Of a DNA stretch of 64,000 bases, positions 1 through 13,599 are shown piece by piece. Both the position numbers and the translations under genes were made by a program. Source of the stretch: Halichoerus grypus. Its lineage: Eukaryota > Chordata > Mammalia > Carnivora > Phocidae. Numbering within the stretch: the stretch's first letter is position 1; each line of letters begins with the position of its first letter. Below the pieces are notes generated by a model. The model did not search any database. It saw nothing but the letters and a program-made list of their open reading frames with translations, and had not been told where the DNA came from. The stretch is from contig NC_135715.1 in NCBI RefSeq assembly GCF_964656455.1, positions 145,197,935-145,261,934 of the forward strand. Direction: 5' to 3'.

Positions 1-233
1 TCTCAGATGATAATTGAAGAGACTTTCCTCAGTTCTCTTACTGATATGCCCTTAAAGCTTCTTGCTAATGGATTCACTTTGTCTTCACATGTTGATTTCT
101 TGGGCCCAGTGTTTCAAGCTCAGCTACTTTCCTCAGTGCTACTATACTCACAGAATTTAAGTCATTGGAGTGAGGGTTACTCCCAGTGTAGGCACCTCTG
201 TCAGCTTTGCAGATGCAATCAGCTTCATACTTC

Positions 234-427
234 TTCTTCTTTTTTTTAAAGATTTTACTTATTTGACAGAAGGAGAGAGACCACAAGCAGCGGGAGCGGC
301 AGGCAGAGGGAGAGGGAGAAGCAGGGTCCCCAGAGAGCAGGGAGCCCAGTGCAGGGCTCGATCCCATGGGATCATGACCCCAGCCGAAGGCAGTCTCTCA
401 ACCAACTGAGCCACCCAGACGCTGCCG
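234..427 (-). mobile_element. Can-SINE, near full length, minus strand
   Basis: tRNA-derived carnivore SINE read in reverse: a T-rich tail at the left, an AG-rich body, then the reversed head ending in CTGAGCCACCCAG. It is flanked by a perfect 12-bp target-site duplication (GCTTCATACTTC at 222-233 and 428-439), which fixes both ends. It is non-coding; the short ORFs across it are by-products of its composition. Confidence 0.95.
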
Positions 428-439
428 GCTTCATACTTC

Positions 440-2576
440 GATATACTTTTCAGGAAAATGTTGGTCTTTAGACCCTATACCCTTCAAATTCCAGGTAGCA
501 AAGATCAAGCGATTCTCTGCTCCCCTTGCTTCCCTTCTGTGGGGTTCACAGATCTGGGACCACCCACTCCACAAGCTGTGTATAGAGTATCCATCAGTGT
601 CTGTTGTGGGGAAGAAAGTTAACTATTGTTCTAAGTTCACTACTTGAGAGGACAGGGAACTTAGAATTTTACATCTCATTAAGATGACAATAAGGGGCAT
701 TTTCAATTTGTAAACCCCAGAGTAATGACTTAGAAACAAGTTGTCATGTCATTATAGCATAAACCTTTAGAATTGATTACAACATGCTGGATCACAGTAA
801 CCGAGGGAGCACCAGTTTGTGAAAGATTAATTTCTTTACATTACTCTTTTCTACACATTGTCAATGCTATTAGTGTTTTTCCCTTTTAATTTCACCCTGT
901 TTTTCACTGACGAGTGTTGTGCCATGTTGATTAATATGATTATAATATTTTGAAAAGATGGGGATTTCTGGGATACTATGACTTACATGAATATCCCTTT
1001 GAGATGTAGATTCTGTCTGGTAATTTATTACATTGACAAATATTAATAAAAAATCCATCTTCCAGCAGTCTTACTATTAATTAGTATGCACACTGTTGAT
1101 GAAAAATATATTATGAATGTTTGCTGCATGAAAGACACTGTATTAGGTATCGAAAAGTAGATAGTAGAAAACCAAAGATATGGTTTAAATAAACCACACA
1201 TAAAAAGTATCTTATAGAGTGACATACAAACACAAGTGTAAGAGTATAATAAAACCAAAATGTTTTATTTTGGGGGGAGAGTTCAAAGCAAGTATTTTGA
1301 GTCAGGAAAATGTCCATACTATAGATATGAGCTTGTGTATCAGTCATATGTAAAGAAAAGAGAAGACAAATCAAAAAAATGTTTTATTACAATTTGGTCT
1401 CCCAGGAATAAACAACTTTGGCTTTTGATGTTGGAAAATGGTAAATGATGTGGGTTTCTGGGTTAGCTTTAAAAAAGTCTGATTTTTCCAAAAATTTTTC
1501 TTAATTGAATTTAAATTTTCACATTCTGTTCTTTGATTAGGAATTTGAAGATTAATTTTGTGACGAAACCACAATATGTACCTGTCTGGTTTCCTCAGTT
1601 GTAAAAATAGAAGTAGTAACATCAACATTAACACTGTATGTTATAATATATGTAGCATTTTCTACTGCTACTTATATGATATGGATATTTAAGGATATTG
1701 TCAAAAAGTAAGGTATTGTTTTACCATTTATGTTCTTTTTCATATACTTAGAAAATGTACAGATAATTTTGCAGCTGCTTTCTATTGACAATTCCAATTG
1801 AAATCCCATTACTTCTTCTTAACTTGGAATGCCCTTGTTATACTATTGGGGAGTATTTTCAAACTCCGTAAGTTTTAAATACTTCTTATATCCATAGTTC
1901 AGAGACATTTTAGCATTTCTTTGCTTTAACTTTTATTTTAATAAGTGCAGTTGTGTATCATATTTGAACTATTTGAGTGTTTTTCTGATACTTTTCTGTT
2001 GGCGTATTAAACTCTGATTCATAATAAAATAATACTATTTATTAATTATTCTTACCTAAGTCCTTTTAAAGGAAATATTTTACCTAAGCAAGTATCCTGA
2101 AATATCTTTAAAGATGAGTTTATATTTTTAATTATCTTTAGAAGATATCTCTCTTTTAATTTTAGGACATTTATTTTATAGTTGTAATATACAGTAGAAC
2201 TTTTTTTTAATAGCCAGGTTTAAAAATGTAATCTTCATTTCATTGCTTTAAAAAGATGATTTAGAGCAGAGCATAATGTTATGAAAATTGATGGATTTCT
2301 TTGAAATATTGATTGGTTTTTAGTCTATATTCCCATTAGAGTCCAATCAGATAGGTGCTTTAGTAGAAATTAATAACTATGTCACCAAAAATAAAATTTC
2401 TCAAGATTGAAGAAAGAGAGCCAAATATCAAATCTTATTTTGTTTAGAGGTTCATGTTACTGCAGATAAATTTTCAATTCAGTAGTAACATATAAAGATC
2501 ATATAATGTGTTGTCTAAATGCCATTGTTGTTATTGTTATATCTTTGTTTGGGTCCTCTGAGCAGTAGACACCAAG
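440..2576. other. AT-rich non-coding stretch, nothing recognised
   Basis: I see no gene, no RNA gene and no recognisable young repeat here. The ORFs are short, overlap on both strands and show no domain. Degraded ancient repeats cannot be excluded by eye. Confidence 0.5.
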
Positions 2577-2580
2577 GCAG

Positions 2581-3125
2581 TGTAGGGGAGAAGAGACTTT
2601 CTCTTTATTGTTCTAGGTTCTTAACAGCTGGGTCTATGAAGTCAACTGACAAAGACAGATTAACAGGGAACATGTATACGAATTTATTAATTTTAACATT
2701 ACATCATGAGAACATCACAAGGAAAAAAGTGAATACTCAAAAATGGTGAATTTTGAGAGCTTATATATTGTCTTTTGGTAGGGGGAGGGAATTTAAGGGA
2801 AAGTAAATGATTTTTAAGAAACATGAATGTGTCCTTAGAAGAGTCAATGGGAGATACGATAATTTGTGACAAAATTTGTCTGGGTGTGGTACTGACTTCT
2901 AGTCTCCTCTCCTGTGATAAGAGTCATTCTTCTTTGGTTGATGGAACTCATGGGTAGGGGATTTATGACAGTTGTGTTCCTTTTGGAGGATCTTATCTTT
3001 GGACAGATAAGGGGAGTTCAGAGAAAGCCTCCCCCTGTATTTGCTGTTTTTCAAGTGCCTTCAGCTCAAAATAATTCTTATGCCAAAGAGGCATATTTCA
3101 GGGTGGCATATTCTATCTCCCTTCA
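2581..3125 (-). mobile_element. solo LTR of a class I-type endogenous retrovirus
   Basis: Read on the minus strand the 545-bp element starts TGAAGGGAG and ends CCCCTACA, the TG...CA form of an LTR. It has an AATAAA-type polyadenylation signal near 2685, and the text after it (TCTGTCTTTGTCAGTTGAC) looks like an LTR R/U5 region. The flanks are GCAG at 2577-2580 and GCAG at 3126-3129, a 4-bp target duplication as used by gammaretrovirus-like (ERV1) integrases. No primer-binding site or polypurine tract adjoins it, so it is a solo LTR. The exact family is not assigned. Confidence 0.7.
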
Positions 3126-3129
3126 GCAG

Positions 3130-6090
3130 GATTAAGCCTGCAAGAGATTTGTTAGGGAAAATTTATGGGAGAAAAAATGAGGGAAGTCAGAAGAGGGCAC
3201 ATGAGACTGCAATGTATGACTGACACCTTTGAAGGAGACAGGGTAGGAAGGAAGGTTGGAAAGAAGAATCTTTGATTACAGTGCAATTCTAAGAAAGCTT
3301 TCCTGGTTAGTGGGGAGTACTCAAACCCAAAGTTGCTCACTGGAATGGGTTTGCTTTAGTACCCCTGCTGCACTCAGTTACTGGCTGGGAGCATTCCATG
3401 GGAAGTGTGGCTTCAGCACAGATGTTGCATACATTCAGTGGGTAGTAGTCAGTCATGTTTCCTGAAATAAGAGATTTCTGAAGCACATTTTCATGGCCTA
3501 CATATGCCATTTTCAGTTTGTTAGAATCTTCTTAATCTAATAGGACATACCAAGAATTTCTCAAGCATCTGTTTTTCTATTCCTGAAATAGATTAGGGTT
3601 CAAAACATGGCAAGGCTTCCTGTGTCTGAGGACATAACTTGGAAGAGAGGGTATGAAAACCTATCATCAAAGTTATATATTTACTGAAGAAAATAGCCAA
3701 CTTCATAGGAAATAATCAAGTTTGGTATGATATTCTAAGGACCTAAAAATACCTATGTGGTGTTTATCTTCACAAATAGACCATGTGAGTGGGTCTAAGA
3801 GACCATAGAAATGGGGAATTCAGGAGTGGGAAGTATGTAGGGGTTTAAGGGAAGCATCAAGTAGCAGAGACCCTCTTCCACTGGACTAGGGTTCAAGGCC
3901 AGGGTTCAGTCTCTAGAGAGTTAACAGATTGAATTAGATAGGACAGGACTCCAGTCGTAGCATCTGGAAAATAAACGGTTTTCCATGCAGAGATTTAGAG
4001 TTTCAGGCATAGGGAGCAAAATTATACTTTAATGTTAAGAACTGGGGTACCGGGTAGGCAAAATCTGTAACAAATTGGAAGCCCAATTATCCAAACAGAA
4101 CAGTTAGTAAGAATAGCAGGCAGTAAGTTCATCATGTGTCCCATTGTGTTGGGCTAGAATTCTTAAAGTTTTTCTCCTCTAAGTTATTAGTAGTCTAAGA
4201 GACCAGGCCAGAGATAATCTATATTAGATTTAGAGTTTTTCTGGTCACTATATAGAGACTGAAGCTTAGGAATGAAGCAGGATCAGATGCCACTGCTTCT
4301 AGTTCAGGCTATTGCAACCTTATCATTATTATTACTGGTTCCATCTTGGAGTCTATCATAGTGTTGCTGGAAAACTTAGACGGATTTAAGGTAAAGATAC
4401 ACATGCTCCTGGTCTGCATATGACCTCATTAAACCATGTGGATTATTTCCAGAAGTGTTAATGTTCTCGTATTACTATTGTTTTAATTCAGCACTATTGC
4501 AATGATAGCTAGTATATTCTACCAAATGCCACAGAGGGCTATGTAGGTTTTATATTTTAGGAGTATTTCATAGGAGTCTTGTCTGGGGTAATGTTAGAAA
4601 TCTTCAATAAAGAAGTTCCCAGCTTTTCTTCATTAGATATTTAATATCTAAAGTATGAAGTCCAATGACTGTGTTACACACTCATAGAGCTTTCTAGAAA
4701 TATTCAGTTTATGTAGTGTAATTGGAAAGCATTATTTTATTAATCGTTTGTGTTTATGGGAGCTTGCACTAAGAAAGTCAGCAACAGTAACATTGGAAAG
4801 TTATTAGTATGAGAACTTCTGGTTAGCTTATGCAATTTCATATATATTTTTATCACTTCCATTCTTCAAAAATGCTAATTTGTTATAATGAAGAGGAATA
4901 CATTCTAGAAATCATGAATAATTTTATTATTTATAATATAATTTTCAAAATTTCAGATAATGTCTATATCCTGTTAATTATTTCTAACTGTGGCATTAAT
5001 TTAAATTATCCTCAAAAAATTACATTCATCCTGAAATTTGTCTTTGATATATTTATTAATTTGATGCAAACACAATAAAAATTTTTAACCTCAAACACTT
5101 GTTTTTTAGTAAGTATAATAACATTTTTAAATTTTATATATTTAAAATGATTATTATAATTTCTGAATCCACTAATAACTACCTTTAGACTTTTAAAAAT
5201 GGTGTCTGTTCAAATGAATAAAACTGTTCATTTTATTTTTCAGAATTCCCCTCATTCTATAGTTAGCATAAAGCATTTTCATCTCTAGAGTAACTTTCTA
5301 AGTTTAACACAACCTTCATTCTTACAAGTAAATAGAAAATGATTTATGTTTTTTCATTTCTAGTTTTGCATAAAACACAGAATTACTCACAATGAAAATG
5401 CATTATTCTGGAAATCTCTCTCTACTGGAAAATTTCCAGACCAATATCTTTCCAAAAGTGGAAAGATTGTTTAATAATGGGCCCCAATGCCATTATCATA
5501 CAATCTGTGTAAGTATTTGCTATCTGAAGATCAGCCCATTGGGTGCAATTGATTTAGGGTTATGTACTTGGACTGATTTCTGGGTTCTCAATATGGAAGC
5601 CTCTCTTTAATGAATATGGTAGATGGACTAAGAGGGAACTAAAAACAATTTATTAAAGACGGTAACTAGAGTTTGAAACTTTTGGGAAAGTACATTCATT
5701 ATCTTTTGCTAAATCCCCAGGAAATAAGTTCTGACAAGATCTTTTATTATAACGTGTAAAAACCTACTTAAAACTTGCAAGCAGAAAATGAGAAATTAAA
5801 CAGCTTAGTTGTGAATTATTTTCTTTCATAGAGCATTAAACATTAATAGGACAATATTTCTATTTAGAACCAAAGAACAGTATCTAATTAATATACTTAC
5901 ATATTTATTCATGTGATTCATATAAGTGTATTAATAACATTTTTCTTGATCTCTAAAGAAAATGCTCTATTACCCATTATTTTTTTACAAAAAAAAAACA
6001 AGCATTTCAACTTGCTTAAGGTTGTAGTATTTTCTTAGGAAATGGTTTTTATGAAACATTTTAGTATTGCTACTTTAAAGCCAAGATGAA
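3130..6090. other. unclassified non-coding stretch
   Basis: No gene is visible. The part from about 3.2 to 4.6 kb is slightly richer in GC and reads like old repeat-derived DNA, but I could not place it in a family. From 4.6 to 6.0 kb it is strongly AT-rich with scattered poly-T and poly-A runs. Confidence 0.45.
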
Positions 6091-6574
6091 TGCAGATCTT
6101 CATGGACTTATGATGGGGTTATGTCCTGTTAAATGCATCATAAATTGAAAATATCATGTCAAAAATGCTTTTAATATATCTAACCTACCGATCATCATAG
6201 CTTAGCCTCACCTACCATAAATGTGCTCGGAACACTTACAATAGCCTGCAGTTGGGCAAAATCATCTATCACAGACTATTTTATAATGAAGTGTTGACTA
6301 TCTCATGTAATTTATTGAATTTTGTACTGAAGGTGAAAAACAGAGTGGTTACAAAGTGTATCATTGTTAACACTTGTGATTGTGTGGCTGACTGGGAGCT
6401 GTGTCTTACTGCCACTGCCCATCATCATGAGAGTATTGTATGACCTATCATAGCCTGAAAAAGATAAAAATTCAAAGTATGGTGTCTACTGAATGTGTAT
6501 CACTTTTGTAGCATCATAAAGTAAAAAAAAAAAAGTCATTAAGACAAACCACTGTAAGTCAGGGACCATGTGTA
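6091..6574. mobile_element. Tigger/pogo-like non-autonomous DNA transposon fossil
   Basis: The left end (CTTCATGGACTTATGATGG) and the reversed right end (CATGGTCCCTGACTTACAG) form a degraded terminal inverted repeat. The interior (CATCATAGCTTAGCCT, GTGTGGCTGACTGGGAGCTG) is the text I associate with a common Tigger-related mammalian repeat. There is no transposase reading frame. The superfamily is from recall, so the name is tentative while the inverted-repeat structure is seen directly. Confidence 0.6.
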
Positions 6575-6807
6575 TTCTGTTGCAACCCCATTGCACCATC
6601 CCCACAGGTGTGCTCGATTGTTGGGAACCAGCCAGTCCTCATGGCACCAGCCTAGGGAGCTTCTTTCTCATCCTGGTCTTGGTTGACTCACAAGCATCAA
6701 TGCTAGAGAGGAGGATGGGTGAGACAACAAATAACTACAGGATTTTTTGTCCATGCTGAATTGACCAGTGTCAGTTGCAATTAGTCAGCAGTTTACAGAT
6801 GCTCTCT

Positions 6808-6978
6808 AGAGTGATGTTTCTCAGGCATTAATATTCACACAAATCCCCTTGAAATCTTGTTAAGTTGCAGATTCCGATCAGTGGGTGGCAAGTGGGGCTG
6901 AAACACTGCAAGTTCTGACAATCTCCTGAGTGAGGCCCATTGTGTTGGTGTACAGTCCACACGGAGTAGAGTGGTCTG
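6808..6978. mobile_element. MER5-like (hAT-Charlie) DNA transposon fossil
   Basis: The stretch follows the MER5 pattern: GATGTTTCTCA at the start, then ATCTTGTTAAGTTGCAGATTC, then a GGGGCTGAA..CTGACAATCTCCTGAGTGA segment. It is highly diverged and has no coding capacity. Confidence 0.5.
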
Positions 6979-6979
6979 G

Positions 6980-9900
6980 AGCACTGCAGACTTACTGTCA
7001 CCTGAGGTACCATCACTTCCCTTAACACCTCCCCCCAATTTTCCACAAGATGGAGCTAACCAGACTCACTTGAAGTATGTGTTTATTTGTTTGTTTGTTT
7101 TTTCATTATAATTCTAATACTGTAGGTGGAGGTCTTTTGCAAGGGCAAGACAAAGACATTTAACTTTATTTGCTCAGAGAACAGTTTGTTCCTTGGTCAA
7201 CCCCTACTGTCCTACAGTTCTGTGTATTGGTTCTCTTTCTCCATCTCTGTTTTCCTGCTCAGAGTTTGGCCAAACTGTACAAACTCTTATGCTTTTTATT
7301 TCTGCTTAGCTAATTCTGATGACCTTCCATTAAGCTCTTGAATAGATTCTCCTGATAATCAATACTTCAAACTCAACTTAATCCATTAAAGAGTTGGGAA
7401 AAAGATTATGTTCATTTTTAATGTAAACCCTATACATTTATCTGGATAAAATTAAAAACAAAAATGAAGGGAATAATCCCCCCACGCACACACATTTCTA
7501 AGCTGACATAGTGACACAAAATAAGATTGGGTTGAATATAAAAAAAGTCATTTTCTAACCCCCTCTGTGCCTCCAAAGGGACTTCAAATTGCTTTTGATA
7601 TGTATATATTTTTGGATGCAGAAGTAACAAATTCGTAGAATGATTTTCATCTCACAGAGAACCTTCACAAAGATTGTCTTTATTTGAAACAACTGATGAG
7701 GAAAGTAGAATCTGTCATTGCCCAGATGATATACTTTGATGTTGAAAGTTACTACTGTCTGCATATATTAGTCTTTTCTATTAGACTTGCAATAGTGCCT
7801 AAAGTGCCCTTGGTAGGTTTTTCTCTATGAATAAGACATATAAATTTTGATAGTTCTTATTTAAAGGTAATTGCAAACTAAAAGCTACCTTGAGAATTTA
7901 TGAAGTTCCTTCTAGTTCTGTCTTCTAGCCAGTGTCTTCTGCATCCCTTCCTTCCTGTTCATATATTCTGGCTCATACATCCTTTAAATACTGCAAGTTT
8001 CCAGGATCTTCTTCTTGATTTTCTCCTTTTCTTTCTTTTTTCATTATAGCTATTATTAATACAGGCTTATTTTCTTCAGCTGGAAATTTTTTCATTTATA
8101 AACAGTACACTTGAGACTGAATTCTTACTGAGGTTCAAATAGCATTCTTGAGCTTGAGAAATATATTTCTACTACCTACTTGTATAGATCTATGAAATAT
8201 GAAAAAAGCTAGATGAGAATGGGAACTTGAGAGTAACTACATTAAAGATTCTATGTAACTGTAGATATAACATGTTTAAGTTAAAATGCTTGTTATTTTA
8301 TATTCCATGTTAAGTTTAAGGTAGTGATAAGAAACATTCATTACTAACAACCTCCCTTTCAAGTGCCCTGATAAACTTTTCATTACTATCTTCAGAATGT
8401 TCTTCTCACTAAGAATAGAAAATTATGACTATGAGGAGGTCATAAAGTATGTGTATTTTCAAAAGGATAAGTAATTCTTTTTTACATTTACAATTTGTGA
8501 GTTTCTGAATCCATACCATTTCTCATACGGAAGTTGAATTACCCTTTTAAAGTAAACATCTGCTGCATGATTTAAAGGCTACCACTAAATTAAATTTTGA
8601 AAGTGAATAAGTAAATATTCATCTAATCAATAAAACTTTTGCTTATATTATGTTACTGTGACATAGCCTGTTTATAACTAGTATCATCTGTTAAACAAAA
8701 CGTATTTTGATGGTCTTCAAAAATTTAGTGAAATGTTTCATTTATGTTCTTAGAATAGGTTTAATTTTGCACATTGTTAAATGATTACCTCATCTTCCTT
8801 AGCAACTTGTTTCTTTTAACATTACAAATATAATATTTTTTTTTGGTTTAGCATGATACATGCTCACTAATTATTTACTTTTATAGAATGGGCTTCTAGA
8901 AGAGTTGAACCTTACCATAATTAAAAAAAAAATTTAATTGAATGAATCATTAAAGAAATGCAAAAGAAAAAAACTAAGTCCCTCCGTTGCTGTAAGTACT
9001 TCAAACATTTGGAGTTAATTATGATCTATGAAATGAAGAAATGCAATAATGTATAGGATGGTAATGAGTTAAAAATTTCTGAAGTATTTGCTGTAAAGCA
9101 TCAAGGTAATGGTCTAAGAAATCATGCAAAATGGAGAATAGTCATTTTAATGACCACAAAGTAAAATATATTTATAGAAATAGAACAAATTAAAAAGTAG
9201 CATATATTAATTAGAAGATTGTACTAATATAATAATAAAAAGGAAACTATGTTTAAGATCTTAGAAGCTTTGTAGCTACATTAGATTGTTGTTATATATT
9301 ACAAGATATGTGCTTCCAATTTGGAACTCAAGACATCCTCCCTCTTAATATTTAGACTAGAAACTAGAGGATAGTTAAATTTTGGAGGTCACGTCTATCA
9401 GATATAGCAGCTAATACACATCATCATCTAATAGCTGTGGAGTTGTTGTGCTGGTACCTTTCCTAAGCAGTAAACTGACATTCCTCAAGGGGATTCTTTT
9501 CAAAGACCAGCCATAATGTAGGTAATTCTTGCTAATTTAATGACCATCTACAAGCTGTATATGAATATAATAATGATGTCTTAAAGATGTCATTGTCATA
9601 ATAATATAGATGCTTGAATCTAAGACTTTTAGTTAAATCTTTATTTTCTGGGAATGCCTTACAGTTTTCAAATTTGTTATATTAAAAAATAATACTAGGT
9701 AAAAGATTATTGAAAAGTTATAAATTCCTGCAAATCGGTGAAAGTGGCTATGTATTAGAAGGCCTTTATTGTAGTGGATATATAATACCTAATATATGTC
9801 ACTTAGTGTCTGCTGCAGACCTGCTATCCTTACCTACACAAGTCTGCTACATTGTTGGTTCTTTCTTTGTCAGGAGACTTCTCATAGCTAACTGGACTGT

Positions 9901-11085
9901 GAAAGCTAAGGTGAGGCCTTGACTACAGATTTCAGTAATCACCATTAGGACTGATGGGAAATGATGTGAAGAAGAAAAAGGAGAAGAGAGATCATAAATT
10001 GGAATTTGCCTAGCTTATGTCAAAATCAAATACCTGAAAAAGGAGCTCAGTTTAGAAACAGAATATAATAGCTGCTATCCTAGCAGATATTAATCCCTTT
10101 TCTATATGTCATTGTGAACTTTGTGATGTTTAGTATTCTTTTGTACATTGGAGAATAATGACTTAAACCCACCATCCTAGCTCTTTCATTCTGCTTTTAT
10201 CAAGTAAAATTCTGCCAGAACTCTAAGCAATGCATATAAACTCTGACCCTGGACATGGCCAGCATCCTGACGGGGCTTGTGCCCATACAATTCGTCTGGC
10301 ATTATATTCAAAATTTAGATTGATTTGATCACCTATCTATGCCTTCACTCAATATGCAGTTGAGAAGAGATACAAGGAAAAAAAAAACAAAACAATACCC
10401 TGAGTAATTCTAATGTGGTTATAAGGGTGTGCCAAAACTCTGAAAGGTCTGAGATTTTACCACACTTGTAAACCAACACGTTAAACTGCCACAGTATTCG
10501 TGCATGTTGGCAGGAAACCTGAGACTCCTAGGACAGAGATGAAAGATTTTATTATTCACAGCCCAGCTAGCACCATGAGCATCAGTATACTCATGTCCTG
10601 TCCCCTTGCCACTCAGACTTCTGACACTCTTAGTCTACATAGCAAAGAGCAAAATGAGAAGAGAGAATACACATTTTTAGAATATACTGCAATGGTTTTA
10701 TTCGTTCCTACCAAAACATGTGGAACATAGCAAAAATTATTCTTAGAGGAAACTTTATGGCCCTGGAATTTCTATTGCTCTGTAGAAAATATACCATAGC
10801 TTACCTCCTTAAAACATTTATTGTCTCTCATAGTTTCTCTAGGTAAGAAAGTTGAGTGGCTTGGGTGCACAGTTTGGCTTAGTGTCTTTCATGAGGTTGC
10901 TGTTACATGTTAGCCAGGGAAGAGGTCATCCGAAGGCTGGACTGGAGTTGGAGGATCTACTTACAAGGTAGCCCTCTTACAAGGCAAGCAAGTTGTTACT
11001 GACTTTTGTCATAAGGCCTTAGTTTCTCTTCATTAGCACCTGCACTGAGCTGCTTGAGGCCTTGTGTCAAAAAGGCATCAAGGGA
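6980..11085. other. AT-rich stretch without recognisable genes
   Basis: It contains a (TTTG)n run at about 7083-7103 and long AT-rich tracts. From about 10.75 to 11.05 kb the text (CATGAGGTTGCTGTTACATG, AAGGCTGGACTGGAGTTGGAGGATC) resembles an old interspersed repeat seen elsewhere in mammals. I see no supported gene, and all ORFs are below 80 codons. Confidence 0.45.
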
Positions 11086-11089
11086 ACTT

Positions 11090-11572
11090 AAATGCATATT
11101 GCTAAGTTAAAGAAGACAATCTGAAAAGTCTACATGCTGTGTGCATTCAACTATATGACATTCTGGAAAAGGCAAAACCATGGAGACAGTAAAAAGATTC
11201 GTCATTACCAGGGGTTAGGGGCAGGAGGGAAGTGTGAATAGTTGGAGTATAGGGGATATTTAGGGCAGTGAAACTATACCATAAGATACTACAGTGGTAA
11301 ATACGTGTTATTATACATCAGTCAAAACCTATGGACTGTACAACAAAAGGAGTGAACCTTAATGTAAACTAGGGATTTTAGTTAACATATCAAAATTGGC
11401 TTATCAGTTGTAATAAATGTACTACACTAATGCAAGGTGTTAGTAATGAGGGGAACTCTGGGGGATGTGGGAGTGGCAGGAAGGGGAGAGAGGCTATATG
11501 GGAACTCTGTACTTTCCCCTCTGTTTTTTTGTAACCCTAAAACTGTTCTAAAAAATAACTAAAGAAAATTGA
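11090..11572 (+). mobile_element. ancient L1M LINE 3' end
   Basis: The order of landmarks is that of an L1M 3' UTR: GGAAAAGGCAAAACCATGGAGACAGTAAAAAG, CCAGGGGTTAGGGGCAGGAGGG, ATACATCAGTCAAAACC, GAGTGAACCTTAATGTAAACTA, and the end CCTAAAACTGTTCTAAAAAATAA. It is diverged and has no ORF. Confidence 0.75.
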
Positions 11573-12319
11573 AACCTTGAGAGAATGGACAAATTTTATG
11601 GCCAAATAATCTGAGCTGACAGAATAGTCAATACAAATGTCCAAAATTGGCAATAGAATAGATGGAACATTCAAACACACCAATTACCATAGATAGCTTC
11701 ATATGTTAATTTTATCTAATCTATTGAATTGGTAACGTACATGCTATTTAAAATACATGAAGTCATAACAATTTGGAAATCCCTCTGTTTGATAGAGAAT
11801 TGATAGTTCTATAAAAAATTTCGTATTGATAGTACAAAAAATCGAGGTGTAAATTAATCTCATTTATGAAATAGATCAAATTTACATATTAACCATTAGC
11901 AAATAAGTATAGCAACTTATTTAAGGAATATATTATAACATAATGGTTATATATTGGATAATAATATACTATGACCATGTGAAATTTTACCACAAATAAA
12001 AGAATGATTTAATATGAGAAATTCTGTCAACATGTGCAAAGTTTTTATTCCACAAGGGACAAAACAAGTATTTCCAAGGAGTATTTGGCAAGTATAATTA
12101 ATGTTTTTGCAGAAGGATGCAATTTTATGGTCCACCTTTTTATTCTGTGGAAATTCTTAAATATATGCATTTAGGAGAAACAAGTGTGTCATAATTGAGC
12201 TCATATCTTTTATTTAGTTAACTTCCTAATTCTGCCTCTTTTCTCCTCTCCTCCCTGCTTTCTCCCCTCATTCTTTTCTTCACTGTTTCACTCCAAAGAC
12301 ATTACATGAAGGACTGTTA

Positions 12320-12597
12320 AGCAGTTGAAAGACCTCTTGTTATAGTCAAGATTACATTTGGCTGTAAGTAATAGAATCCTAACTGTAGTAGGTTGGATGA
12401 GTATGGTGTTTATTTTTCTTACTCTGGAAGAAGTCTGGGGGTTTGTAATGCAGACCTGGAATGGTAACTCAACACTACCATGGGATATCCAGATCCCTTC
12501 TGTCTTTTTACTCTGTCCTTAAAGTGGTTTTGTCTTCATGTTCCCAAGATGCACTACTAGGCATAAAAATTACTTACTGGTAGTGAATGGTGAATGC
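12320..12597. repeat. probable ancient interspersed repeat, family unassigned
   Basis: GGAAGAAGTCTGGGGGTTTG and the following segment resemble a common old mammalian repeat. It appears to continue at about 12.83-13.3 kb after the SINE, where AAGTAAGTCACATGACAAGCCTGA is typical of the same type. The call rests on recall only. Confidence 0.35.
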
Positions 12598-12612
12598 AAA
12601 AAACTTTCTCCA

Positions 12613-12820
12613 GGGGCGCCTGGGTGGCTCAGTCGTTAAGCGTCTGCCTTCGGCTCAAGTCATGGTCCCAGGGTCCTGGGATCGAGACCCACATCGGGCT
12701 CCCCGCTCAGCGGGAAGCCTGCTTCTCTCTCTCCCACTCCCCCTGATTGTGTTCCCTCTCTCGCTGTGTCTCTATCAAATAAATAAATAAAATCTTTAAA
12801 AAAAAAAAAAAAAAAAAAAA
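12613..12820 (+). mobile_element. Can-SINE, full length, plus strand
   Basis: The head is GGGGCGCCTGGGTGGCTCAG, with a B-box-like GGGATCGAGACCC at 12678-12690, a pyrimidine-rich body, an AATAAA-rich stretch and an A-tail of over 20 bases. The target duplication AAAAAACTTTCTCCA lies at 12598-12612 and again at the 3' side ending at 12831. The long pure A-tail suggests a fairly recent insertion. Confidence 0.95.
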
Positions 12821-13394
12821 AACTTTCTCCACTTGAAGTTTGGTTTTTATAAAAAGCAGAATATTCTAATAAGATCATATTTGTTTTATAACTGCTGGAA
12901 TGATAACATTCTGTTCATCAATATTCACAGTATTGTATTTATCAGCTATCTGCAATGACCTATAACCTCAAATCCTATAGGTTTACACCAGTACACACTT
13001 CTTTGTCACTGATACTAAATGTCGCTGGCTGTTTTTCTGCTGCAAATGTCTTTTCACCTTAGGAATCAGGTAAGAGGAGCAAACTATATTTGCCACATGC
13101 TGTTCTCAAGGTACAGGGAAAAGAACAAGTGGTAGAAGCTTTCAGTGTCTCTTAAAGCCTTTCCTCAGACATAACATACATCACATATGTTCACAGTCCA
13201 TGGATCAAGGTAAGTCAAAGTAAGTCACATGACAAGCCTGACACTTTTAGACGGAAAATATATCTTATTTGCAGGAGCTGCTATAAATCACATGGCAATG
13301 GACAGAGTTGTCTAATCCTCTCGCAATGAAAAAAATAGTTGGAAACAATTTTTCCCATCAGTATAAGTCTATAATTAGGGGATGATTTACTCTA

Positions 13395-13592
13395 GTAAAT
13401 AATATCATTGGCTTTGGGGTTGAACCTGATTCAATTTTGGCTCCATTGATTACAGGTTGTTTCTAAGTTTTAGATTTTTTATTGATAAAATATGTTAATT
13501 TCTGTGATAAATGTTTATTATAAAATATTTATGTTTTAAATTGCCTTAAAAATGCCTGATACATAGTAACTGCCCAGCAATTTATATTTCTT
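13395..13592 (+). mobile_element. degraded MIR-type SINE
   Basis: The text ATTGGCTTTGGGGTTGAACCTGATTCAATTTTGGCTCC and then AATGCCTGATACATAGTAACTGCCCAGCAA follows the MIR order of core to 3' end. It is heavily diverged and the borders are approximate. Confidence 0.5.
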
Positions 13593-13599
13593 GGGCCAT

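Noticed and set aside
2581..4600. A fuller provirus next to the solo LTR
   Set aside because: No primer-binding site, polypurine tract, second LTR or viral reading frame is visible, and the 4-bp flanking repeat supports a solo LTR.
12613..12690. tRNA-like head of a SINE as a tRNA gene
   Set aside because: A- and B-box-like text is inherited from the tRNA ancestor, but no cloverleaf with a sound acceptor stem is present and the copy continues into the SINE body.
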